Assembly (NCBI RefSeq): GCF_934643285.1
Contig: NZ_CAKUBT010000010.1
Span: 15,586-79,585, forward strand
Direction: 5' to 3'
Source: an uncultured Ellagibacter sp.
GTDB taxonomy: Bacteria; Actinomycetota; Coriobacteriia; Coriobacteriales; Eggerthellaceae
Length of the DNA stretch: 64,000 bases
The notes under the pieces were generated by a model. It did not search any database and was not told where the DNA came from. It saw only the letters and a program-made list of their open reading frames with translations. Positions 7,692 through 15,623 of the stretch are shown here, in pieces. Every line of letters begins with the position of its first letter. The stretch's first letter is position 1. The position numbers and the translations under genes were made by a program.

Positions 7692-8165
7692 GTGCATAGC
7701 ATCCTATTTATATGCCACGGCAATATCTGCAGGTCGACCATGGCGCAATTCGTCATGGAGGACATGGTGCGCAAAGCTCGTCTTGGAGGCAAGTTCTCGA
7801 TCGACTCTGCGGCAACGAGCACCGAAGAAATCGGCGAGCTGCCTCATCCAGGCACGCTGAAAAAGCTTCGCGAGCAGGGGATTTCCACGCATGCCCACCG
7901 CGCGCGGCAGGTGCGGGCAAACGAATACGGCGAGTGGGACCTTTTCGTCTACATGGACAGGGAGAACCTGCACGGCCTCGAGTCTATCTTCGGCGGCGAC
8001 CCTCAGAAGAAGTTCGTGCGCCTGCTCGATTTTCTTCCCGATGAAGACCCTCGTCACGGCAAGGATGTGGCCGACCCGTGGTACACCGGCAACTTCGACG
8101 CGACCTATCGAGACGTCGTCGCCGGGTGTCGCGGCCTGCTCTCGAAGCTGGAAGGTGAGCGCTAG
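7692..8165 (+). CDS. Low-molecular-weight protein-tyrosine phosphatase
   Basis: The 157-aa product carries the catalytic P-loop near its N-terminus, ICHGNICRS (nucleophile C8, R14; CX5R), and the general-acid loop DPW with D128 (ADPWYTGNF). This is the standard arrangement of LMW-PTPs, which dephosphorylate phosphotyrosine or phosphoarginine proteins in the cytoplasm and often regulate stress responses or polysaccharide export kinases. GTG 7692 is preferred because GGAAGGGGG sits just upstream and the P-loop is then placed as in the family; the frame is open further upstream. It stands alone, with no kinase next to it. Confidence 0.92.
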   Translation: MHSILFICHGNICRSTMAQFVMEDMVRKARLGGKFSIDSAATSTEEIGELPHPGTLKKLREQGISTHAHRARQVRANEYGEWDLFVYMDRENLHGLESIFGGDPQKKFVRLLDFLPDEDPRHGKDVADPWYTGNFDATYRDVVAGCRGLLSKLEGER

Positions 8166-8370
8166 AAGCTGCGCCAGGAACGCAAGCATGTCGCCGTGGT
8201 GCCTAGACGGGTTTTTGGGGCCCTTCTTGTTTCGGGTGGGTGATCGCCGTCGCGCTGATGACAACTTTCTCTTCTGCAAATTGCGTGCGGGTGGGGCGTG
8301 GGGTATTTGTGTAGCTTGCCCTCTGTGCTAAACTATGCGGCTGGTATTTGCATTATCGGAAGGGACGTAT

Positions 8371-9174
8371 ATGTCAGGTCACTCAAAATGGGCTACAACG
8401 AAGCACCGCAAGGCTGCCCAGGACGCTAAGCGCTCTGCTTTGTTCTCCAAGCTTTCCCGTAACATCACTGTTGCTGCGAAGGAAGGTGGCGACCCGAACC
8501 CCGAGAACAACGCGTCGCTCGCCGCTGCTATCGAAAAGGCGAAGGGCTACTCCCTGCCGAAGGACAAGATCAAGACCGCTATTGACAAGGCTTTCGGTTC
8601 CGGCAAGGACGCCGCGAACTACGAAACCGTTCAGTATGAAGGCTACGGCCCGGCTGGCGTCGCTATCTTTTGCGAGGCTCTAACCGACAACCGCAACCGC
8701 ACCGCGGCTGACGTGCGCAGCGCGTTCACCCATGCGGGCGGCTCGCTCGGCACTTCCGGTTCCGTGTCGTTCCAGTTCGAGCGCAAGGGCCAGATCATGG
8801 TCGCCAAGGAAATCGAGACCGGCGACAAGAAGAACCCCATCGGCCCGAACGGTGCTGCCGCTGACGAGGACGAGTTCATGATGGCCGTCGCCGAGGCTGG
8901 CGGAGACGACTACGAGGATGCCGACGAGGAGTGGATCGTCTACACCTCGCCGTCCGACCTCATGGCCGTGAAGAAGGCTATCGAGGAGCAGGGCGTTCAG
9001 GTGAAGGGCGCTGAGCTCACCATGATTCCGTCCACGCCGACCGAGGTGTCCGTGGCGGACGCCAAGAAGGTCATGCGCCTCATCGATCGCCTCGAAGAGC
9101 TGGAAGACCTCCAGAACGTCTATCACACGATGGACATCACCGACGAGATTGCCGAGGCTTTGGAAGAAGAATAG
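8371..9174 (+). CDS. yebC: YebC/PmpR family protein (transcription/translation regulator)
   Basis: The product starts with the invariant MSGHSKWATTKHRKAAQDAKR and has the three-domain pattern of the family, with GYGPAGVAIFCEALTDNRNRT and a C-terminal HTMDITDEI. At 267 aa it is somewhat longer than the usual 240-250, mainly through an acidic/Gly-Pro insert around residues 150-180. YebC proteins have been described as DNA-binding regulators and, more recently, as factors that relieve ribosome stalling at proline stretches; which applies here is not visible. GGAAGGGA precedes the ATG. It lies upstream of ruvCAB, a common arrangement. Its stop codon lies inside the hairpin of a repeat element. 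Confidence 0.94.
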   Translation: MSGHSKWATTKHRKAAQDAKRSALFSKLSRNITVAAKEGGDPNPENNASLAAAIEKAKGYSLPKDKIKTAIDKAFGSGKDAANYETVQYEGYGPAGVAIFCEALTDNRNRTAADVRSAFTHAGGSLGTSGSVSFQFERKGQIMVAKEIETGDKKNPIGPNGAAADEDEFMMAVAEAGGDDYEDADEEWIVYTSPSDLMAVKKAIEEQGVQVKGAELTMIPSTPTEVSVADAKKVMRLIDRLEELEDLQNVYHTMDITDEIAEALEEE

Positions 9175-9252
9175 TCCTGTGGACTATTCTTTCCCCATCT
9201 AGGCGCCCGAGCGGGCGCGCCCTGCTCGCGCGAAGCGTCGGGTAGGGTGAGG
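9167..9252 (+). repeat. Extragenic element B, single copy after yebC (terminator-like hairpin)
   Basis: An exact 11-bp inverted repeat (9167-9177 with 9181-9191, loop TGT) contains the yebC stop and is followed by T-rich sequence. Next come CGCCCGAGCGGGCG and GCGCGAAGCGTCGG, both shared with the tandem copies at 23981-24150. The hairpin plus T-run should terminate transcription. Confidence 0.8.
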
Positions 9253-9281
9253 AAGCTTTCCGGCTTTGGGAATGGATTTGC

Positions 9282-9318
9282 AAGGCGGCTCCGAAAGGGG
9301 CCGCCTTTTGCGTTTCTT
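9282..9318 (+). terminator. Intrinsic terminator upstream of ruvC
   Basis: AAGGCGGC (9282-9289) pairs with GCCGCCTT (9300-9307) around a ten-base loop, followed by TTGCGTTTCTT. With the element B hairpin it gives yebC two successive stops. Confidence 0.75.
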
Positions 9319-9403
9319 GCGAAGGAAAACGCGAAAGAATGTTCGCATCTCGAATCGGTATGCTACAATAGCGAACAAACGTTTGGGAATGCAAGGGAGC
9401 ACA

Positions 9404-9907
9404 GTGGCAACGCGCGAGCGCATCATACTCGGGATTGACCCAGGCCTGGCGAACACGGGCTGGGGAATCGTGTCGCAGCGCGGCGCCAAGCTCTCGTGCA
9501 TCGCATACGGTTGCGTATCGTCGCCCGCGCAGGTCGAGCTCTCCTTGCGCCTTCGCAAGATCCACGAGCAGATTGGCGCGGTGATCGATCGCTTCAAGCC
9601 CACGTGCGTGGGAATCGAAACGGTGTGGTTCGGGCAGAACATCACTGCGGCGTTCGCAACGGGCCAAGCGCGCGGCGCGGCGCTCGTCGCCTGCGCGGAG
9701 GAAAACCTCAGCGTGGGGGAATTCACGCCTCGCCAGATCAAGCTAGCGGTAGTAGGCACGGGCACTGCCGACAAGGAACAGGTGCAATACATGGTAAGCC
9801 AGCTGCTCTCGCTCGATTCGGTGCCAAGTCCCGACCACGCCGCCGATGCGTTGGCCGCCGCCATTTGCTACACCACTCACGAAGGCTTCGGCGGACTTGC
9901 GAAGTAA
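9404..9907 (+). CDS. ruvC: Crossover junction endodeoxyribonuclease RuvC
   Basis: The 167-aa RNase H-fold resolvase cuts Holliday junctions presented by RuvAB. The acidic catalytic residues are visible in LGIDPGLANTG, CVGIETVWFGQN and the C-terminal PDHAADALAAAIC. The fit to the family is good at this length. GTG 9404 has AAGGGAG just upstream; ATG 9389, five codons earlier, is an alternative with a poorer site. A TACAAT box at about 9364-9369 may be the promoter. ruvA and ruvB follow at 9- and 14-bp gaps, so the three form one operon. Confidence 0.95.
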   Translation: MATRERIILGIDPGLANTGWGIVSQRGAKLSCIAYGCVSSPAQVELSLRLRKIHEQIGAVIDRFKPTCVGIETVWFGQNITAAFATGQARGAALVACAEENLSVGEFTPRQIKLAVVGTGTADKEQVQYMVSQLLSLDSVPSPDHAADALAAAICYTTHEGFGGLAK

Positions 9908-9916
9908 GGAGCAAGT

Positions 9917-10513
9917 ATGATCGCGTTTCTCAAGGGTAAGCTCGCCGGCAAAACGCCGCAAGTCGCCTATATCGACGTGAACGGCGTGGGATACGCTGTC
10001 TTCATGTCGGCAACGGCGCTCTCTAAGCTGCCGGAATCCGGCGGCGCCGTCACGGTGCTCACGTATCTGCAGGTGAGCGATGCGGGCATCGCGCTTTACG
10101 GGTTCCTCTCAGAAGAGGAGAAGGCCACCTTCGAGCGCCTGATCGGCGTGACCGGCGTCGGGCCGAAGGTCGCGCTGGCGGCGCTTTCCACGTTTTCCCC
10201 GCGCGCGCTGGCGGATGCTGTCGCCGCGCAGGATGTCGCTCTCGTGCAGAAGATCCCCGGCGTGGGCAAGAAGAGCGCATCGCGCATCATCCTCGAGTTG
10301 AAGGGCTCCTTCGACGCGAGCTTTGAAAGCCTGCTCTCCGAGCCTTCCGCGCAAACGATTCTCGATGACAGGCTGAAAGGCGCGGCCGAGGCGCTTCTCT
10401 CCATGGGATTTACTTCGCAGGAGGCAGAATTGGCGTTGAAGGGGGCTCCCGAGGGCGCGACCGAGGCAGCGCTGTTACAATATGCCCTTAAGCGACTGGG
10501 TACGGCTCATTAG
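9917..10513 (+). CDS. ruvA: Holliday junction branch migration protein RuvA
   Basis: This 198-aa DNA-binding subunit forms the tetramer that holds the four-way junction and recruits RuvB. The N-terminal OB fold (MIAFLKGKLAGK, VGYAVFMS), the paired helix-hairpin-helix motifs (LIGVTGVGPKVALAALS and IPGVGKKSASRIILELK) and a C-terminal three-helix domain ending YALKRLG are in order and of standard length. GTAAGGAGCAAGT precedes the ATG. It lies between ruvC and ruvB. Confidence 0.96.
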   Translation: MIAFLKGKLAGKTPQVAYIDVNGVGYAVFMSATALSKLPESGGAVTVLTYLQVSDAGIALYGFLSEEEKATFERLIGVTGVGPKVALAALSTFSPRALADAVAAQDVALVQKIPGVGKKSASRIILELKGSFDASFESLLSEPSAQTILDDRLKGAAEALLSMGFTSQEAELALKGAPEGATEAALLQYALKRLGTAH

Positions 10514-10527
10514 ATGAAAAGGACGCA

Positions 10528-11607
10528 ATGGCGGACGGTGTTCAAATAGAGGGAATGGTCTTCGAGGCGGCAACTGCGATGCAGGGTGGAGCGTCCCCGT
10601 CTGCAAGCGATCGCGCGGTGGCGCCCAACTTGCAAGAGGACGACCTCGCGCTCGACCGTAGCTTGCGCCCGAAGAAGCTTTGCGACTACTTGGGGCAAAC
10701 CAAGGTGAAAGAGTCGCTCGCTATCCTTATCGAGGCGGCGCAGCAGCGCAAGGAATGCGCCGACCACATTCTGTTTTCCGGGCCTCCGGGGCTTGGCAAG
10801 ACCACGCTTGCCACGGTGGTCGCCAACGAGCTCGGTGCGAACATCCGCACGACGAGCGGTCCGGCTATTGAGCGAACGGGCGACTTGGCGGCAATCCTCA
10901 CGAACCTCGAAGAGGGCGACGTCCTCTTCATCGACGAGATTCATCGCCTGAACCGCATGGTCGAGGAAGTGCTCTATCCCGCGCTCGAGGATTTCGCGCT
11001 CGATATCGTGGTGGGGAAGGGGCCGGCCGCGCGATCGATCCGCCTCGACCTGCCCCATTTCACGCTCATTGGCGCAACGACGCGAACGGGCCTGCTCACA
11101 GGTCCTTTGCGCGATCGCTTCGGAATCGCATTCCGCCTGCAGTACTACACGCCCGAGGAGCTCGCAGCAATCGTTGCGCGCTCTGCCGCCATCCTGGACG
11201 TTCCCATTTCCGAAGATGGCGCGCTCGAGATCGCCCGCCGCAGCCGCGGAACCCCGCGTCTGGCGAACCGCATGCTCAAGCGCGTGCGCGACTGGGCGCA
11301 GGTGAGGGGCGACGGCGTTATCGACGAGGATGTCGCGGCGCAGGCGCTCAGCTTCTTCGAGGTGGATAGCTTGGGGCTCGACGCGGTTGACAATCGTATC
11401 CTAGAGCTGCTTGCCGTGCAGTTCGGCGGGCGCCCCGTGGGCCTCACCACGCTTGCGTCGGCGCTCTCGGAAGACGCCGACACCATCGAAGACGTGTACG
11501 AGCCCTATCTCATGCAGCAAGGGCTTATCGTGCGCACGCCGAAGGGCCGTCAGGCGACCGAGCGTGCTTACGAGCATCTGGGAATCGTGCCGCCGAAGGC
11601 CGACTGA
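10528..11607 (+). CDS. ruvB: Holliday junction branch migration helicase RuvB
   Basis: The 359-aa AAA+ motor drives branch migration. Seen in order are the N-terminal LRPKKLCDYLGQ, Walker A GPPGLGKTT, Walker B LFIDEIHRLN, sensor 1 GATTRTG, the arginine finger region LRDRFG and the C-terminal winged helix ending RTPKGRQATERAYEHLG. An extra ~25 residues precede the conserved start compared with shorter homologues. AAAAGGACGCA before the ATG is a plausible ribosome site. It is the last gene of the ruv operon; the next gene begins 39 bp later and may be co-transcribed. Confidence 0.96.
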   Translation: MADGVQIEGMVFEAATAMQGGASPSASDRAVAPNLQEDDLALDRSLRPKKLCDYLGQTKVKESLAILIEAAQQRKECADHILFSGPPGLGKTTLATVVANELGANIRTTSGPAIERTGDLAAILTNLEEGDVLFIDEIHRLNRMVEEVLYPALEDFALDIVVGKGPAARSIRLDLPHFTLIGATTRTGLLTGPLRDRFGIAFRLQYYTPEELAAIVARSAAILDVPISEDGALEIARRSRGTPRLANRMLKRVRDWAQVRGDGVIDEDVAAQALSFFEVDSLGLDAVDNRILELLAVQFGGRPVGLTTLASALSEDADTIEDVYEPYLMQQGLIVRTPKGRQATERAYEHLGIVPPKAD

Positions 11608-11646
11608 CGAAGGACCGACTGTAACCTACCGCGAACGGGGAGTGCC

Positions 11647-12048
11647 ATGTTCGAACAAGATTATCTCATGCGTTTGCTCATGCAGTTCATGCAGGCGATG
11701 CGCCGCAGTATCGAGCGCGCCGACGACGGCCGTGATCCGGCTGCCGCTGCCGACCTGCTCGAGAACGCTATCGGCGACGCGACCGATCTCGACGGGTCGA
11801 TGCTTCTTTCGCTTGCCCCCGAATCGATGGCCTCGGTGCTCCAAGTGTCGGGCGTCGACCCGCATGTCACCGAGTACGTCGCGAATAGCCTGCAGCTCGA
11901 ATCCGAGTTTCTGCGCAGTGCGGGAAACGATGAGCTCGCAGAGGTTCGCGCAGGCCAGGCGCAAGCGCTCGCCTCGGCCTACGGGTTCGAGCTTACCGAG
12001 GGCACGCCGGCTGAGCGGCTCGACTATCTCGAGTCGACGCAGGACTAA
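11647..12048 (+). CDS. DUF6483 family protein
   Basis: The 133-aa all-helical cytoplasmic protein starts MFEQDYLMRLLMQFMQAMRRS. It contains SLAPESMASVLQVSGVDPHVTEYVANSL and a C-terminal alanine-rich helix with AQALASAYGFEL. I recognise this layout as the DUF6483 family found in Firmicutes and Actinobacteria; function is unknown. No membrane segment, signal peptide, cysteine cluster or nucleotide motif is visible. AACGGGGAG gives the ATG a reasonable ribosome site. It may ride on the ruv operon transcript. Confidence 0.75.
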   Translation: MFEQDYLMRLLMQFMQAMRRSIERADDGRDPAAAADLLENAIGDATDLDGSMLLSLAPESMASVLQVSGVDPHVTEYVANSLQLESEFLRSAGNDELAEVRAGQAQALASAYGFELTEGTPAERLDYLESTQD

Positions 12049-12146
12049 GGGCGAGCCGTTTCCGTTGGCATTTCCCCGCATCGCATGCTTCGGGAAAAAT
12101 GGTTCGAATTCCTGCGATTTCGGAGCGGTTTCGCAGCGCGATAGCG

Positions 12147-12245
12147 TATAGTATTCATGTGCCCTCGAAGTGAGGGCGAGTGTTGCCGCCATGCAACGCG
12201 CAGAGTTACCTCCCCGGCTTAAGGGGAAGAGAAGAGGATTTTAAA
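12147..12245 (+). promoter_or_regulatory. Cold-shock gene promoter and structured 5' leader
   Basis: A TATAGT -10 box (12147-12152) would start transcription near 12159. The leader opens with hairpin GCCCTC-GAAGT-GAGGGC (12161-12177) and is about 87 bases long. Long structured leaders are typical of cspA-type messages, where they act as temperature-responsive elements; that role here is inference. Confidence 0.5.
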
Positions 12246-12449
12246 ATGGCGGAAGGTACTGTTAAGTGGTTCAACCCGGAAAAAGGCTACGGCTTCATCT
12301 CCCAGAAGGATGGCGAAGACCTTTTCGTTCATTTTTCCGAGATCAAGATGGACGGCTTCAAGACGCTCGATGAGGGCCAGGCTGTTTCCTTCGACGTTAC
12401 CACGGGTCAGAACGGCAAGCTCCAGGCAAGCAATGTGGTGAAGCTGTAA
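12246..12449 (+). CDS. csp: Cold-shock protein (CspA family)
   Basis: The 67-aa single OB-fold protein begins MAEGTVKWFNPEKGYGFI. It carries RNP1 (KGYGFIS) and RNP2 (DLFVHFS), the surfaces that bind single-stranded RNA and DNA, and ends QASNVVKL. Such proteins act as RNA chaperones, either cold-induced or constitutive. The length is exactly typical. AGAGGAT lies upstream of the ATG after a structured leader, and a strong terminator follows, so this is a single-gene unit. Confidence 0.96.
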   Translation: MAEGTVKWFNPEKGYGFISQKDGEDLFVHFSEIKMDGFKTLDEGQAVSFDVTTGQNGKLQASNVVKL

Positions 12450-12475
12450 ATCCTTTTTTACATTCATACATGCTG

Positions 12476-12505
12476 AACGGCCTCGCGAAAGCGGGGTCGT
12501 TTTTT
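12476..12505 (+). terminator. Intrinsic terminator of csp
   Basis: An 11-bp stem with G:T pairs (12476-12486 with 12491-12501) is closed by a GAAA tetraloop and runs into TTTTTT. Confidence 0.92.
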
Positions 12506-12510
12506 ATGCC

Positions 12511-12539
12511 TTGACGTGTGGTCTCGTAAAACATAGTAA
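12511..12539 (+). promoter_or_regulatory. Candidate promoter upstream of the amino-acid symporter
   Basis: TTGACG (12511-12516), a 17-base spacer and TAGTAA (12534-12539) form a recognisable sigma-70-type promoter, leaving about 140 untranslated bases. A second -10-like box, TTAAAAT at 12667-12673, would give an almost leaderless message instead. I found no glycine riboswitch pattern in the leader. Confidence 0.4.
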
Positions 12540-12684
12540 TGGTAATCAAATGCTCGGTATCTAAAGATGCTTTCGTTTCTGGATAGGCTTCGGCGTTGAG
12601 GATTTACCGACGATGTTTTCTCGTTGCCGTTCGGGGGATGCGCCTGCGCGAGGGTTTGCGTTTCCTTTAAAATAGCGCGTTACT

Positions 12685-14112
12685 ATGATTGAAATCTTGA
12701 ACACCATTGACTCAGTCGTGTGGGGGCCTGCGATGATCGCGCTCCTGCTCGGCACCCATATCTTCCTCACCGTTCGTACGGGCTTCATCCAGCGCAAGCT
12801 GCCTCAGGCGCTTCGCATGTCGTGGGGCGGCGGCACCTCGAAGGGCGAGGGCGATATCTCCAACTTCGGCGCGCTTGCGACGGCGCTTGCCGCGACCATC
12901 GGCACGGGCTCGATCGTCGGTGTTGCCACGGCAATCCTGGCAGGCGGTCCGGGCGCCGTCTTCTGGATGTGGATCACGGGCGTGTTCGGCATGGCCACGA
13001 AGTATGTGGAGGTCTACGCCTCGGTGCGCTATCGCGTGCGCGACCATGCGGGCAATATGCTCGGCGGCGCCATGTACGTGTGGGAACGCGCCTTCACGCG
13101 CAAAGACGGCACGCGCCCTTGGTGGGCGAAGCTCGGCGGCATCGCGTTCGCCGCGTTCGCCGTCGTCGCCACCATCGGCACGGGCTCGGCGGTGCAGGCA
13201 ACGTCCATGACAGGCATCATCACGTCCTCGATTCCCGGCATCCCCGACTGGGCGGTCGGCATCGCCATCGTCGTGCTGGTGGGCATCGTCATTTTCGGCG
13301 GCGTGCAGTCCATCTCGCACGTGTGCGAGAAGCTCGTTCCCGTCATGGCAGTTGCCTACGCCGGCGGGTGCATCGTGATTCTGCTGATGAACGCGCCTGC
13401 CCTCGGCAGCGCGATCGGCCTCATCTTCGAGTGCGCCTTCACGCCGAAGGCCGCGTTCGGCGGCGCGGTCGGCTCAGGTCTTCTGATGGCGCTGCAGTTC
13501 GGCTGCGCCCGCGGCCTGTTCTCCAACGAGTCGGGCCTTGGCTCCGCCCCCATCATCGCGGCGGCCGCTAAGACGAAAAACCCCGCCGAGCAGGCGCTTA
13601 TCGCCATGACTGGCACGTTTTGGTCCACGGTCGTCATCTGCGCGCTCACGGGCATCGTGCTCGTGTCGACGATGATCGCACACCCCGAAATCCAGGCGGA
13701 GGTGCTCGCCGACCCGACGTTCTACACCGGCGCGCAGCTCGCCTCCACCGCGTTCGCCACCATTCCCTATGTCGGAACGCCGATTCTCGTCATCGGCATG
13801 GTGTCGTTCTCGTACTCCACGATTCTCGGCTGGTCGTACTATGGCAACCGCTGTGCCGCCTACCTGTTCGGCAAGCGCGCCATCCTGCCGTACCACATCG
13901 TGTACGTTCTCGTCGCGTTCCTCGGCGCGATCGGCGTGGGCAACGTGGTGTGGACCATCTCCGACATCGGCAACGCACTCATGGCCATTCCCAACATCAT
14001 CGCCATACTGCTGCTTTCGGGGCTGATCTGCCGCGAGACGAAACACTACGTCTACGAGGGCAACATCGAGGAAGAAGACACGCGGGAAATTCCCATGATC
14101 TCTTCGAAGTAG
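12685..14112 (+). CDS. Alanine/glycine:cation symporter (AGCS family)
   Basis: The 475-aa membrane protein has about eleven hydrophobic segments. It shows the AGCS hallmarks ALAATIGTGSIVGVATAI, FWMWITGVFGMATKYVE and NESGLGSAPIIAAAA, plus the WTISDIGNALMAIPN motif near the C-terminus. It should import alanine or glycine with Na+ or H+. There is no clear Shine-Dalgarno before the ATG, and a TTAAAAT box ends eleven bases upstream, so translation may begin almost at the 5' end of the message. A terminator follows. Confidence 0.93.
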   Translation: MIEILNTIDSVVWGPAMIALLLGTHIFLTVRTGFIQRKLPQALRMSWGGGTSKGEGDISNFGALATALAATIGTGSIVGVATAILAGGPGAVFWMWITGVFGMATKYVEVYASVRYRVRDHAGNMLGGAMYVWERAFTRKDGTRPWWAKLGGIAFAAFAVVATIGTGSAVQATSMTGIITSSIPGIPDWAVGIAIVVLVGIVIFGGVQSISHVCEKLVPVMAVAYAGGCIVILLMNAPALGSAIGLIFECAFTPKAAFGGAVGSGLLMALQFGCARGLFSNESGLGSAPIIAAAAKTKNPAEQALIAMTGTFWSTVVICALTGIVLVSTMIAHPEIQAEVLADPTFYTGAQLASTAFATIPYVGTPILVIGMVSFSYSTILGWSYYGNRCAAYLFGKRAILPYHIVYVLVAFLGAIGVGNVVWTISDIGNALMAIPNIIAILLLSGLICRETKHYVYEGNIEEEDTREIPMISSK

Positions 14113-14145
14113 GCGCGGCTGCAAACGAGTCGATAGATTTCCCCA

Positions 14146-14173
14146 GGGGCGCCGTCGGGCGCCCTTGTTGTTT
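14146..14173 (+). terminator. Intrinsic terminator after the symporter gene
   Basis: GGGCGCC (14147-14153) pairs with GGCGCCC (14158-14164) around GTCG, followed by TTGTTGTTT. Confidence 0.85.
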
Positions 14174-14217
14174 GCGAGGCGAAGAGAAGTCAGCGGAAAG
14201 CGGCGCCCCGCATCGCC

Positions 14218-14234
14218 TATACTCTTACATCATG
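14218..14234 (+). promoter_or_regulatory. -10 box implying a leaderless flavoprotein mRNA
   Basis: TATACT at 14218-14223 ends eight bases before the ATG at 14232 and no Shine-Dalgarno lies between them. Transcription would start at or within a base or two of the start codon. No good -35 is visible. Confidence 0.5.
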
Positions 14235-15623
14235 AAAAAGATTGCCATCATAGGCGGCGGCGCGGCCGGATTGGCTGCAGCCATCGCCGCTGGAAACGAA
14301 CTTGCGCGGCTCGGCGCGGCGGACGAGTGCGAAATCGTGCTCTTCGAGGTCGACCCCGAGCGTGTGGGCCGCTCGATCCTCGCGACGGGGAACGGCCGCT
14401 GCAACTTCTCGAACGCCCACATCGACCCTGCGTGCTACCGCAACGCCGACTTCGTGGAGGCTGCGCTGCGCTCGCTCGCGCGCCTTTCTGAGGTCTCCGA
14501 GTGGGGGAGCGTTCAACCTGTAGGAGCCTACGGAACCTCCGCGCAAGGGCGCGCCCAACCTGCAAGCGTCTTCGAAGCGCCTGGTCGGGAAAGCGCCCAA
14601 CCTGCGAGCGTCTTCGAAGCGCCCGTACAGCGATTCTTCTCCGACTTGGGCCTTATGTGGCGCGAAGAGGGCGAGGGCCGCATGTATCCGGCCGCCAACA
14701 AGGCGTCGTCGGTGCTCGAGGTGCTGCGCGCCGCCCTCGATGCGTCGGGTGCGCGCGTGGAGTTCGGGAAATCCCTTCGCGCAATCGAGCTGCCCGCGAA
14801 AGGAAAGACGCGCTCCCATCTGCGCTTTTCCGACGGCTCGATCGCTCATGCCGAAAAGGTCGTTCTCGCTGTTGGCGGGCGTGGCACGAGCGCCGTCGAT
14901 ATGCCCTCCGCAATTCCGTGCGAGCCGACGCGTCCAGTCCTGGGGCCGCTTGCCACCGATTCGCGCATCACGCGGCAGCTGAACAACATCCGTGTGAAGT
15001 GCTCCGTCTCGCTCGAGCGCTCGGGAAGCCTCGTCGCGCGCGAGGAAGGCGAGCTTTTGTTCCGCGACTACGGCGTGTCGGGCGTGTGCGTGTTCAACCT
15101 GTCGCGCTTTGCCTGCGAGGGGGACGTGCTCTCGATCGATTTCCTGCCGCATATGCCCGCCGCCGACCGTGATGCGTGGCTGTTCGCGCGGCGCAAGCAC
15201 CTCTCGGCCCGTCTGGGCGAAAACGGCCAGATTGCCGCCGAGGACGTGCTGCGCGGCGCGATGCTTCCTCAGGTGGCGCAGGTACTTTGCAAGTGCGCGG
15301 GAATCGATCCTGCGCGCCCGCTTTCCAAGAAAGACGTCCTTGCGCTCTCGCGTGTCATCGGCGGCTTGCGCCTTACGGTTCGAGGCATCGGCGACGCGAA
15401 GCAGTGCCAGGTCTCGCGTGGCGGGCTTTCGGTTGCGGCGTTCGACCCGCAGACGATGGAAGCCGTGTGCGCGTCGGGCCTGTTCGCGGCTGGCGAGGCG
15501 CTCGACGTCGATGCTCCCTGCGGGGGCTACAACTTGCATTGGGCATGGTCATCGGGCCTGCTCGCGGGCATGTCTGCTGCTTGCAGTGCCGTGTCGGCCG
15601 ATGGGGAAGGGAAAGGGAAATGA
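14232..15623 (+). CDS. BaiN/HI0933-family NAD(P)/FAD-dependent oxidoreductase with in-frame repeat insertion
   Basis: The 463-aa flavoprotein has an N-terminal FAD-binding site (AIIGGGAAGLAAAIAA), the family signature GRSILATGNGRCNFSN and a C-terminal CGGYNLHWAWSSG with AAGEALDVD. Members include BaiN of bile-acid 7-dehydroxylation and enzymes annotated as aminoacetone oxidase family; the substrate here is unknown. Between about residues 91 and 134, where relatives pass directly from the helix after the CNF motif to FFSDLGLMW, there are three 14-residue units (PVGAYGTSAQGRAQ, PASVFEAPGRESAQ, PASVFEAPVQRFF). The insert keeps the frame. The start has no ribosome site and probably a leaderless message. 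The stop overlaps the next start (ATGA). Confidence 0.88.
   Translation: MKKIAIIGGGAAGLAAAIAAGNELARLGAADECEIVLFEVDPERVGRSILATGNGRCNFSNAHIDPACYRNADFVEAALRSLARLSEVSEWGSVQPVGAYGTSAQGRAQPASVFEAPGRESAQPASVFEAPVQRFFSDLGLMWREEGEGRMYPAANKASSVLEVLRAALDASGARVEFGKSLRAIELPAKGKTRSHLRFSDGSIAHAEKVVLAVGGRGTSAVDMPSAIPCEPTRPVLGPLATDSRITRQLNNIRVKCSVSLERSGSLVAREEGELLFRDYGVSGVCVFNLSRFACEGDVLSIDFLPHMPAADRDAWLFARRKHLSARLGENGQIAAEDVLRGAMLPQVAQVLCKCAGIDPARPLSKKDVLALSRVIGGLRLTVRGIGDAKQCQVSRGGLSVAAFDPQTMEAVCASGLFAAGEALDVDAPCGGYNLHWAWSSGLLAGMSAACSAVSADGEGKGK
14514..14639 (+). repeat. 42-bp tandem repeats inside a flavoprotein gene
   Basis: CAACCTG recurs at 14514, 14556 and 14598 with exact 42-bp period. Units 2 and 3 are identical over most of the first 30 bases, apart from A/G at one position. 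The start of the unit (TTCAACCTGC) and its GCGCCTGGTCGGG segment resemble the intergenic 36-bp units at 5315-5522. Confidence 0.85.

Noticed and set aside
7621..7860. Open frame from ATG 7621 overlapping the phosphatase gene start
   Set aside because: It runs out of register through a conserved phosphatase P-loop and has no family-like residues.
12506..12684. Glycine riboswitch before the alanine/glycine symporter
   Set aside because: The paired GGAGAG / CCGAAGGAGCAA-type elements are absent.
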